Below, piece by piece: positions 17,101 to 24,887 of a stretch of 64,000 nt of DNA; position 1 is the stretch's first letter, and each line of letters begins with the position of its first letter. A model generated the notes under the pieces. It made no database searches and was not told the DNA's origin. It saw only the letters and a program-made list of their open reading frames with translations. The DNA comes from Fusobacterium sp. SYSU M8D902 (GTDB taxonomy: Bacteria; Fusobacteriota; Fusobacteriia; Fusobacteriales; Fusobacteriaceae). The stretch lies in NCBI RefSeq assembly GCF_040199715.1, contig NZ_JBEFNA010000006.1:19740-83739 (forward strand). Reading direction: 5' to 3'. Position numbers and translations under genes: made by a program.

Positions 17101-17235
17101 GAGCGCCAGAACTTTTTTAAGTTGACGAGGACTGGAGTTTATCGAAAATTCGGCGGATACTCCAGAGGTGGTTACAGCCATTACCAGTACAAAACTTTAA
17201 GATAACTTAGAGGACAAAGGGGTAATAAGTAACAA
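17101..17235 (+). promoter_or_regulatory. glmS ribozyme-riboswitch
   Basis: The core is unmistakable: GCGCC directly after the predicted cleavage site (between 17102 and 17103), an AACTT/AAGTT P1 stem, GTTGACGAGG, then TATCGAAAATTCGGCGGATA within a GGAGT/ACTCC stem, and GAGGTGGTTACAGCC. Glucosamine-6-phosphate acts as cofactor for self-cleavage, and cleaved mRNA is degraded, giving feedback on glmS. The 3' boundary is approximate. Confidence 0.95.
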
Positions 17236-17277
17236 TCTCCTATGAACATTAACAATTTAATATATAGGAGGATTTGT

Positions 17278-19101
17278 ATGTGCGGAATAATCGGTTATGT
17301 AGGAGATGAAAGAAAAGCAATGGAGGTCATATTAGATGGACTTAATAAGCTTGAGTACAGAGGTTATGACTCTTGTGGTCTTGCTATTATCGAAAATGAC
17401 AGTATCTTCATTGCTAAAAAAAGTGGTAAATTGGAAAATTTAAAAGATTTTTTAAAAGATAAAGAGGAGAGATCTTTTATTGGTATAGGTCATACTAGAT
17501 GGGCTACTCATGGAAATCCTAGTGATGAAAACTCCCACCCACATTTTAGTAATGATAAAAGGGTAGCCATTGTTCATAATGGTATTATTGAAAACTATTT
17601 AGAAATTAAAGCTGAACTTATTAAAGATGGGTGTTCATTTACTTCTCAAACAGATAGTGAAGTGATTGCTCATCTTTTTTCTAAATACTACATTGATGAT
17701 CCAATAACTACAATTTTAAAAGTTAAGGAGAGATTGAGAGGTAGCTATGCTATTGGAATAATTGATAGGGATAATCCTGAACAAATAATCTGTACAAGAA
17801 AGGATAGTCCTTTGATAATAGGAGTTGGAAAAAACAAAAATTTTATTGCATCTGATGTTCCTGCTATTTTAAAATATACTAGAAATGTGATATTCCTAGA
17901 TAACAATGAGATAGCGATTCTAAAAAAAGATAGTGTTAAAGTTTTCAACTCTTTTGGAGTAGAAATTACTAAAGATATTATAAAAATAGATTGGGATATG
18001 GAACAAGCTAGTAAAAATGGATATCCTCACTTTATGCTAAAAGAGATTGAAGAACAACCTAGTATTGTAGAAAAAACACTGAATACATATACTGACAATT
18101 TAGGTAAAATTAACTTTAACTCCTCTTTAAATATTGATCTATCTAAGATCAAAGAGATCTATATAGTTGCTTGTGGAACTGCGTACCATGCTGGACTTCA
18201 AGGAGCACATTTTTTAAAAAATATATCTAAAATCAAGGCTGATGTTGATATTGCCTCTGAATTTAGATACAGTGATCCTTTCATAAATGAAAATACCCTT
18301 GTTATTTTTATCAGTCAATCTGGTGAAACATTGGATACTCTTATGGCTATGAAGATGTCAAAAAGTAAAGGAGCTCAAACTTTAGCTATCACAAATGTGT
18401 TGGGATCTAGTATTGCTAGAGAAGCAGATATGGTTCTATATACTACTGCTGGACCTGAAATCTCTGTTGCTTCAACTAAAGCTTATACAGCACAAGTTAC
18501 CCTTCTTTACCTATTAGCTATCTATTTAGGTGAGAAAAATGGAGTAGTTGACAATGAGAGTTATCATAGTTATCTAGATATTATCTATAAACTTTCAAAT
18601 AATATTGATCTCATTCTAAAAAAGAAAGAGGAGATAAAACTTATCAGTGGGTTTTTAAAAAATAAAAATGATGCCTTTTACATAGGTAGAGGAATAGATA
18701 GCAAATGCTGTCAAGAGGGATCTCTAAAAATGAAAGAGATAAGCTACATACATACTGAAGCTTTTCCAGCTGGTGAGTTAAAACATGGAACTATAGCCCT
18801 TATTGAAGAGGGTACACCTATAATTGCTATTGCTACTCAAGAGGATATGGTTGAGAAAATGCTCTCTAATATAAAGGAGTTAAAAGCTAGAGGAGCTTAT
18901 GTTATAGCTATTACTAAGGAGAGATATACAAATATTATTGAAATATCTGATAATTTCATTACTTTTGAAAATATAGAAGATATAATTGCTCCAACTGTTG
19001 CTAATATAGCACTACAATTATTAGCTTATTATACAGCAGTAGAAAAAGGAGTAGACGTTGATAAACCTAGAAATTTAGCAAAATCTGTTACAGTTGAATA
19101 A
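17278..19101 (+). CDS. glmS: Glutamine-fructose-6-phosphate aminotransferase (isomerizing)
   Basis: A 607-residue enzyme that makes glucosamine-6-phosphate, the entry to UDP-GlcNAc for peptidoglycan and lipid A. The start is the ATG at 17278 because mature GlmS needs Cys2 (MCGIIGYVG) as nucleophile; a longer in-frame start 36 bases upstream would bury it. The N-terminal amidotransferase domain (1-230) has GHTRWATHG; two SIS domains follow, with SQSGET near 360, and the C-terminus is KSVTVE. Controlled by the ribozyme upstream. Confidence 0.98.
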   Translation: MCGIIGYVGDERKAMEVILDGLNKLEYRGYDSCGLAIIENDSIFIAKKSGKLENLKDFLKDKEERSFIGIGHTRWATHGNPSDENSHPHFSNDKRVAIVHNGIIENYLEIKAELIKDGCSFTSQTDSEVIAHLFSKYYIDDPITTILKVKERLRGSYAIGIIDRDNPEQIICTRKDSPLIIGVGKNKNFIASDVPAILKYTRNVIFLDNNEIAILKKDSVKVFNSFGVEITKDIIKIDWDMEQASKNGYPHFMLKEIEEQPSIVEKTLNTYTDNLGKINFNSSLNIDLSKIKEIYIVACGTAYHAGLQGAHFLKNISKIKADVDIASEFRYSDPFINENTLVIFISQSGETLDTLMAMKMSKSKGAQTLAITNVLGSSIAREADMVLYTTAGPEISVASTKAYTAQVTLLYLLAIYLGEKNGVVDNESYHSYLDIIYKLSNNIDLILKKKEEIKLISGFLKNKNDAFYIGRGIDSKCCQEGSLKMKEISYIHTEAFPAGELKHGTIALIEEGTPIIAIATQEDMVEKMLSNIKELKARGAYVIAITKERYTNIIEISDNFITFENIEDIIAPTVANIALQLLAYYTAVEKGVDVDKPRNLAKSVTVE

Positions 19102-19115
19102 AAAGAGGTGATACT

Positions 19116-20894
19116 ATGGAAATTGCAAAAAGAATTGAAAATTTAAGAGAACTGATGAAAAAAAATAGTATAGATTACTATATCATTCCTTCATCAGACT
19201 ATCATCAAAGTGAGTATGTTGGAAGTTATTTCAAAAGTAGAGAGTGGATATCTGGTTTTACAGGATCTGCTGGAACTATATTAATAACTCTTGAAGAGGC
19301 TGGACTTTGGACTGATGGTAGATATTTTATACAAGCGGAGAAACAACTACTTGGCAGTGGGATAACTCTATTCAAAATGGGAGAAGAGGGAGTTCCTACT
19401 CTTAACCAATATATTAAATCTAAAATAAAAAACAAGGAAACAATTGGTTTTGATGGAAAAGTTTTAGCTACAAATTTCATCTTATCTCTTCAAGATGAGT
19501 TAGAGGATAGAGCAATTAATTTCAATTATAGATTCGATCTAATTAATGAGCTTTGGAATGATAGACCTAGCTTACCTTCTAGTGAAGTTTTTATCCTTGA
19601 AGAAAAGTATTGTGGTGAAGGTATCGAGAGTAAATTAAGTAGAATAAGAGCGACTCTTGAAGCAGAAAACTGCGATATGAATATCATCACTTCTCTAGAT
19701 GATATTGCTTGGATATTCAATCTTAGAGGCAATGATGTTGTTAATAATCCTGTAAATCTTGCTTATGCTATCATAACAACTGACAGAGCTATCCTATATA
19801 TTGACGAGAAAAAATTAAATGAAAAAGTTGAAAAATATCTTTATGAAAATAAAGTTGAAGTTAGAGATTATTTTGAAATTTATGAAGATATGGAAAGAAT
19901 CTCAAACTCTAATATTATTATGATGGACTTAAATAAAGTTAACTATGCTATATTTAAAAACCTTAACTCTGAAATAAAGGTTGTCAATAGAGCAAATCCA
20001 AGTACTATATTAAAAGCTTGTAAAAATAAAATTGAGTTAGACAATCTAAGATCTTGTCATATTAGAGATGGAGTTGCTGTTACAAAATTTATGTTTTGGC
20101 TAAAAAACAGTATCTCAAAAGAAAATATCACAGAGATCTCAGCCACTGAAAAATTAGAGGACTTTAGAAAGGAACAAGCTCTTTATATTGAACCTAGTTT
20201 TGACACTATTACAGCTTATGAAGCTAATGCTGCAATGATGCATTACAAAGCTACTGAAGAGTCAAATGCTAAATTAGCTCCTAGAAACATGCTTTTAGTG
20301 GACTCAGGAGGACAATATTTTGATGGAACAACTGATATTACTAGAACTTTCATTCTTGGAGATTGTTCTTTGGAGATGAAAAAACATTTCACTCTTGTTT
20401 TAAAAGGAATGATCAATCTATCAAAAGTTAAATTCCTATATGGAGTTACTGGAACTAACTTAGATATATTGGCTAGACAAGCACTTTGGAATATTGGAAT
20501 AGACTATAAATGTGGTACTGGTCATGGAGTTGGATTTTTACTAAATGTTCATGAAGGACCTCAAGGAATTAGAGTTCAATATAATCCTCAAAGATTGGAA
20601 GAGGGAATGAATGTTACTAATGAACCGGGAGTATATATTGAAGGATCTCACGGAATTAGATTAGAAAATGAATTGGTTGTTACAAAAGATGAAAAAACTG
20701 ACTTTGGACAATTTATGAAGTTTGAAACAATAACTTATGCTCCATTGGATTTAGATGGAGTTGTAAATGAGCTATTATCTAGTGAAGAGATTGAGTTTTT
20801 AAATAATTATCATAAAATTGTGTATGATAAGATCTCTCCATTTTTAACTCCTGAAGAAAAAGAGTGGCTAAAAGAGTATACTCGAGAGATTTAA
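19116..20894 (+). CDS. pepP: Xaa-Pro aminopeptidase, M24B family
   Basis: A 592-residue metallopeptidase with two creatinase-like N-terminal domains and a C-terminal pita-bread domain. It removes N-terminal residues before proline. Metal ligands appear as VDSGGQYFDGTTDITRTF (two Asp), GTGHGVG (His), NEPGVY (Glu) and RLENE (Glu). The length matches the large three-domain form. It starts 14 bases after glmS, so the two are probably co-transcribed, although the functions are not clearly linked. Confidence 0.93.
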   Translation: MEIAKRIENLRELMKKNSIDYYIIPSSDYHQSEYVGSYFKSREWISGFTGSAGTILITLEEAGLWTDGRYFIQAEKQLLGSGITLFKMGEEGVPTLNQYIKSKIKNKETIGFDGKVLATNFILSLQDELEDRAINFNYRFDLINELWNDRPSLPSSEVFILEEKYCGEGIESKLSRIRATLEAENCDMNIITSLDDIAWIFNLRGNDVVNNPVNLAYAIITTDRAILYIDEKKLNEKVEKYLYENKVEVRDYFEIYEDMERISNSNIIMMDLNKVNYAIFKNLNSEIKVVNRANPSTILKACKNKIELDNLRSCHIRDGVAVTKFMFWLKNSISKENITEISATEKLEDFRKEQALYIEPSFDTITAYEANAAMMHYKATEESNAKLAPRNMLLVDSGGQYFDGTTDITRTFILGDCSLEMKKHFTLVLKGMINLSKVKFLYGVTGTNLDILARQALWNIGIDYKCGTGHGVGFLLNVHEGPQGIRVQYNPQRLEEGMNVTNEPGVYIEGSHGIRLENELVVTKDEKTDFGQFMKFETITYAPLDLDGVVNELLSSEEIEFLNNYHKIVYDKISPFLTPEEKEWLKEYTREI

Positions 20895-20918
20895 CTAAAT
20901 TAAATTAAGATACACAGT

Positions 20919-20955
20919 AGAGCAAGTAAGTTGAAGTTTACTTGCTCTTTTTTTA
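20919..20955 (+). terminator. Terminator after pepP
   Basis: GAGCAAGTAA and TTACTTGCTC arms, 8-nt loop and seven T residues. The same stem sequence recurs after porB. Confidence 0.9.
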
Positions 20956-21244
20956 TTTTACTCTGAATTATAATTTTTTCTTTTCGTATAATCATTTATT
21001 TTAATGAACCATATATAAAAAAAGAAATAAAAATTTTTTATAATCATTAAAAATAGAGATTTTTATATAATAAATCTTTAATCTAGAAACAGGAATATTA
21101 CAAGCTACAGACAAAAAAATTACTAAAAAAGTCAGGAAATCATTTTTAAATATACTTTATTAAAATTAAACTATTCTATAATATATCAAATCAATATTTT
21201 TTCTATTATAATCTCTTTTTTATGCCTTTAATTACGTATTGAAT
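20956..21244. other. AT-rich intergenic stretch, no gene seen
   Basis: About 290 bases of very AT-rich DNA between the pepP terminator and the porC promoter. No reading frame with a ribosome site, RNA family or repeat was recognised on either strand. Confidence 0.6.
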
Positions 21245-21280
21245 TTGACCAAAATATAATATAGTAGTATAATTATACTA
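21245..21280 (+). promoter_or_regulatory. Promoter and palindromic operator candidate of the por operon
   Basis: TTGACC (21245-21250), 17 nt, TATAAT (21268-21273). A perfect 16-bp palindrome, TAGTATAATTATACTA (21265-21280), is centred on the -10. The leader to porC is about 87 nt. Confidence 0.75.
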
Positions 21281-21366
21281 GAATAAGAACTTTTTTATTT
21301 TAAATAAGTTGTTAAAAAAGGCAAATTTAATAAAAAGATTACTTAAGTATGAAAGGAAGGTAGGAT

Positions 21367-21942
21367 ATGAGAGAAATATTTGAAATCAGATGGCATGGTA
21401 GAGGAGGACAAGGTGCTAAAACTGCTTCTCTTCTATTAGCTGATGCTGCTTTTAGTGGTGGAATGTATGTACAAGGATTCCCAGAATATGGACCTGAAAG
21501 AATGGGAGCTCCCATTACTGCATACAATCGTATCTCTAAAAATCCCGTTAGAGTGCATTCTAATATTTATGAACCAGACTTTGTTGTAGTAGTTGACGAA
21601 ACTTTAATAGAGAGTGTTGATGTTACTAAAGGTTTGAAAGAGGATGGTGCTATAATCATAAATAGTTCTAAACCTGCTTCTGAATTTATTCCCTTTTTAA
21701 AAGGATACAAAGGAAGAGTATTTACTTGTGATGCAAGAAAAATTTCTGAAGAGACTTTAGGTAAAAATTTCCCTAATACTCCTATGCTTGGATCAGTTGT
21801 AAAAGTTAGTGAAGTTATGGAAGAGAAAGCTTTCTTAAAGGCTATGGAAGAATCTTTTAAACATAAATTTGCTAGTAAACCAGAAGTTTTAAAAGGAAAT
21901 ATGGACGCATTAATTCGTTCTATGAATGAGGTGAAAGAATAA
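21367..21942 (+). CDS. porC: 2-oxoacid:ferredoxin oxidoreductase gamma subunit
   Basis: A 191-residue gamma subunit of a four-subunit pyruvate (or branched 2-oxoacid) ferredoxin oxidoreductase. RWHGRGGQGAKTAS near the N-terminus, GFPEYGPERMGAPITAYNRI (50-70 region) and NTPMLGSVVK are the family motifs. It is first in the order gamma-delta-alpha-beta, as in the Thermotoga-type enzyme. It overlaps porD by one base. Confidence 0.93.
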   Translation: MREIFEIRWHGRGGQGAKTASLLLADAAFSGGMYVQGFPEYGPERMGAPITAYNRISKNPVRVHSNIYEPDFVVVVDETLIESVDVTKGLKEDGAIIINSSKPASEFIPFLKGYKGRVFTCDARKISEETLGKNFPNTPMLGSVVKVSEVMEEKAFLKAMEESFKHKFASKPEVLKGNMDALIRSMNEVKE

Positions 21943-22244
21943 TGAAAAACAAAGCAGGATTACCTATAGTTGAAGATATAAAATGGCAAGATATCACTCC
22001 AGGTGGTATGGTTTATGAAGCTGGAAGTGCTGCTCAATTTAGAACAGGAGATTGGAGATCAAATAGACCAGTATTTATTGCTGACAACTGTAAACAATGT
22101 TTACTTTGTGTCCCTTGTTGTCCTGATTCATCAATTCCAGTAAAAGATGGTAAAAGACTTGATTTTGATATGGACCATTGTAAGGGTTGTGGAATTTGTG
22201 CAAAAGTCTGTCCTTTCAAAGCAATAGAAATGGTAAAAGAGTAA
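21942..22244 (+). CDS. porD: 2-oxoacid:ferredoxin oxidoreductase delta subunit, 2[4Fe-4S]
   Basis: A 100-residue ferredoxin-like subunit. Two cluster motifs are visible: Cys50, 53, 56, 60 and Cys80, 83, 86, 90. It passes electrons from the thiamine site to external ferredoxin. The start ATG shares its A with the porC stop codon. Confidence 0.95.
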   Translation: MKNKAGLPIVEDIKWQDITPGGMVYEAGSAAQFRTGDWRSNRPVFIADNCKQCLLCVPCCPDSSIPVKDGKRLDFDMDHCKGCGICAKVCPFKAIEMVKE

Positions 22245-22261
22245 GTCGGAGGTAGAAATTA

Positions 22262-23440
22262 ATGAGTATAAGAGAAAGAATGTCAGGAAATGAAGCTATC
22301 GCTATAGCTATGAAGCAAATAAATCCAGATGTAGTACCAGCATTCCCAATAACTCCTTCAACAGAGATCCCACAATATTTCTCTAAATTTGTAGCTGATG
22401 GAAGTGTTGATACTGAATTTATACCTGTGGAGTCTGAACACAGTGCTATGTCTGCTGCTATGGGTTCACAAGCAGCTGGAGCAAGAACAATGACTGCAAC
22501 TTCATCTTGTGGACTTGCTCTTATGTGGGAGATGCTATATGTAGTATCTTCAGCAAGACTTCCTGTTACATTAGCTTGTGTAAATAGAGCTTTGACAGGA
22601 CCTATCAACATCAATGCTGACCATAGTGACTCTATGGGTGCTAGAGATGCTGGTTGGATTCAACTTTACAGTGAAACAAACCAAGAGGCTTATGACAATA
22701 TGTTACAAGCTAACAGAATTGGAGAACATCCAGATGTTCAATTGCCAGTAATGGTATGTCAAGATGGATTTATAACAAGCCACGCTGTTGAAAATATAGA
22801 ATTAATTGAAGATGATAAAGCCAAAGCATTTGTTGGTGAATATAAACCAGAAGATTACTTATTGAATGCTAAGAGACCTATAGCAGTTGGTCCTTATGAT
22901 ATAGTTTCTTACTATATGGAGCATAAAGTTCAACAAGCTAATGCTATGAAAAATGCTAAAAAAGTGATCTTAGAAGTAGCAGCAGAGTTTGAAAAAATGA
23001 CTGGAAGAAAATATGGTTTCTTTGAAGAATATAGACTTGAAGATGCAGAAGTAGCAATAGTTGTAATCAACTCAACTGCTGGTACTGCTAAAACTGCTAT
23101 AGACGAGATGAGAAAAGAGGGTAAAAAAGTTGGTTTATTAAAAATTAGAGTATTTAGACCTTTCCCTATGGAAGAGATTGCTCAAGCTTTAAAACATATT
23201 AAAATGGTAGCAGTAATGGATAAATCTGAAGGTTTCTCTGCAGCAGGTGGTCCAGTATTTGCTGAAGTTAGATCAGCTCTTTATGACTGCAACCCAAGAC
23301 CTAAAATGGTTAACTATGTATATGGACTTGGAGGAAGAGATGTTACAGTAGCTCATATTAAAGAGATATTTGAAACTCTATTAAAAGAAAAAGATGAAGA
23401 AGTTAGAGATACATATAGACATTTTGGTGTAAGAGGGTAG
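22262..23440 (+). CDS. porA: 2-oxoacid:ferredoxin oxidoreductase alpha subunit
   Basis: A 392-residue subunit. The N-terminal half has SGNEAIAIAMKQINPDVV and FPITPSTEIP, typical of the alpha-subunit pyrimidine-binding domain; ESEHSAMSAAMGSQAAGAR lies near residue 60. The C-terminal half has the domain with SEGFSAAGGPV. CoA-acylating decarboxylation of pyruvate is the most likely reaction, but 2-oxoisovalerate cannot be excluded. Confidence 0.93.
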   Translation: MSIRERMSGNEAIAIAMKQINPDVVPAFPITPSTEIPQYFSKFVADGSVDTEFIPVESEHSAMSAAMGSQAAGARTMTATSSCGLALMWEMLYVVSSARLPVTLACVNRALTGPININADHSDSMGARDAGWIQLYSETNQEAYDNMLQANRIGEHPDVQLPVMVCQDGFITSHAVENIELIEDDKAKAFVGEYKPEDYLLNAKRPIAVGPYDIVSYYMEHKVQQANAMKNAKKVILEVAAEFEKMTGRKYGFFEEYRLEDAEVAIVVINSTAGTAKTAIDEMRKEGKKVGLLKIRVFRPFPMEEIAQALKHIKMVAVMDKSEGFSAAGGPVFAEVRSALYDCNPRPKMVNYVYGLGGRDVTVAHIKEIFETLLKEKDEEVRDTYRHFGVRG

Positions 23441-23451
23441 GAGGCAATAGT

Positions 23452-24396
23452 ATGGCATATAATTTTAAAAAAGAGATGGAAAAACCAGAAAGATTAACTG
23501 GTGGTCATAGAATGTGTGCTGGTTGTGGAGCACCAGTAGCAGTAAGAGGAGTATTGAGAGCATTAAAACCTGAGGATCAAGCTGTAATTTGTAGTGCTAC
23601 AAGTTGTTTAGAGGTATCTACCTTCCTATATCCTTTCACAGCTTGGAAAGATTCTTTTATTCACTCTGCCTTTGAAAATGCAGCTGCTACAATAAGTGGA
23701 GCACAAACTGCTTATAGAGTATTAAAGAAAAAAGGTAAAATTGATGATACTTATAAATTTATAGCCTTTGGTGGAGATGGAGGAACATATGATATAGGAT
23801 TCCAATCATTATCTGGAGCAATGGAAAGAGGACATGATATGGTCTATGTTTGTTATGATAATGAAGCATATATGAATACTGGTATCCAAAGATCATCTGC
23901 TACTCCAATAGGAGCAGATACTACTACTACTCCTGTAGGAAAGGAAAGTGCTGGAAAACCACAAGGAAGAAAAGATTTAACTGATGTAATTGCAGCTCAT
24001 AATGTTCCCTATGTTGCACAAACAACTTTTATAGGAAACTTTAAAGATTTACATGAAAAAGCAGAAAAAGCTATCTATACAGAAGGGGCAGCTTTCTTAA
24101 ATGTTTTAGCTCCTTGTCCTAGAGGTTGGAGATATGAGAGTGAAGATTTGATGGAAATCTGTAAATTAGCGGTAGAAACTTGCTATTGGCCTCTATTTGA
24201 AGTGATCAATGGAGAATGGAAATTAAATTATAGACCTAAGAAAAAACTTCCTATTGAAGAGTTTTTAAAGAAACAAGGTAGATTTAAACATCTATTTAAA
24301 CCTGAAAATAGACATATCATAGATAGAATACAGGCAAATGTAGATTTGAAATGGGAAAGACTATTAAAAAGATGTGGAGAAGAATTGGATAAATAA
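23452..24396 (+). CDS. porB: 2-oxoacid:ferredoxin oxidoreductase beta subunit, TPP-binding
   Basis: A 314-residue beta subunit. It carries cluster cysteines Cys22 and Cys25 (CAGCGAP), further cysteines near residue 46, and the thiamine diphosphate motif GGDGGTYDIGFQ with the downstream CYDNEAYMNTG. ATTTTPVGKESAGKP is also characteristic. It ends the operon and is followed by a terminator. Confidence 0.94.
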   Translation: MAYNFKKEMEKPERLTGGHRMCAGCGAPVAVRGVLRALKPEDQAVICSATSCLEVSTFLYPFTAWKDSFIHSAFENAAATISGAQTAYRVLKKKGKIDDTYKFIAFGGDGGTYDIGFQSLSGAMERGHDMVYVCYDNEAYMNTGIQRSSATPIGADTTTTPVGKESAGKPQGRKDLTDVIAAHNVPYVAQTTFIGNFKDLHEKAEKAIYTEGAAFLNVLAPCPRGWRYESEDLMEICKLAVETCYWPLFEVINGEWKLNYRPKKKLPIEEFLKKQGRFKHLFKPENRHIIDRIQANVDLKWERLLKRCGEELDK

Positions 24397-24400
24397 GAGT

Positions 24401-24437
24401 AAAAGAGCAAGTTAGCTAAGCTATACTTGCTCTTTTT
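24401..24437. terminator. Terminator between porB and the YchJ-like gene
   Basis: AAAGAGCAAGT and ACTTGCTCTTT arms, 13-nt loop and a T run. It is placed to serve the convergent genes on both strands, though the A run on the left is short. Confidence 0.85.
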
Positions 24438-24767
24438 CTATATCTCAAGCCAACCTTTATAATACCAATGTCTTCCTTTTTTTACAAAATAACTCCTTTC
24501 ATGATGAACCACCTCTTCTCCGTTGCTATCAATATATCTAGCCTTAAATTCAACTATTCCCTCTTTATCAAATTGAGTTCCTGCAATAACTTCTACAATT
24601 TCAAGACCTAACCATTTAGAATTTTTTGCCCACTCCTCTGCTTCTTTCCAGCATATCCCTTTTGCCGTTTTAGGATCATGTGTTTTTTTGATAAATTCTA
24701 TATCACATTTAGTGTATGCTTCATACCTTGCTTTCATTAATTCAAGTGCTGTTTTAGGGTTACTCAT
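24438..24767 (-). CDS. YchJ-like NTF2-fold protein lacking SEC-C motifs
   Basis: A 109-residue protein matching the central domain of YchJ/UPF0225: ELMKARYEAYTKCDIEFI near the start, WLGLEIVEV in the middle, and HHERSYFVKKGRHWYYKGW at the end. Full YchJ proteins have zinc-binding SEC-C motifs at one or both ends, and none is present here. The function of the family is unknown. Single gene, convergent with porB. Confidence 0.75.
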   Translation of the reverse strand: MSNPKTALELMKARYEAYTKCDIEFIKKTHDPKTAKGICWKEAEEWAKNSKWLGLEIVEVIAGTQFDKEGIVEFKARYIDSNGEEVVHHERSYFVKKGRHWYYKGWLEI

Positions 24768-24825
24768 TTTATCCTCCTATTTTTTCTCAATTATATCATT
24801 TTTTCCACAATATTTCTTCTTAAAA

Positions 24826-24855
24826 TTGATAATATTTATCCAACTATGCTATAAT
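24826..24855 (+). promoter_or_regulatory. recG promoter
   Basis: TTGATA (24826-24831), 18 nt, TATAAT (24850-24855), with TGC before the -10. Start about 25 nt before the GTG. Confidence 0.7.
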
Positions 24856-24887
24856 TAAAAGAAAGATTTAGAAAGGAGTGAGAAATA

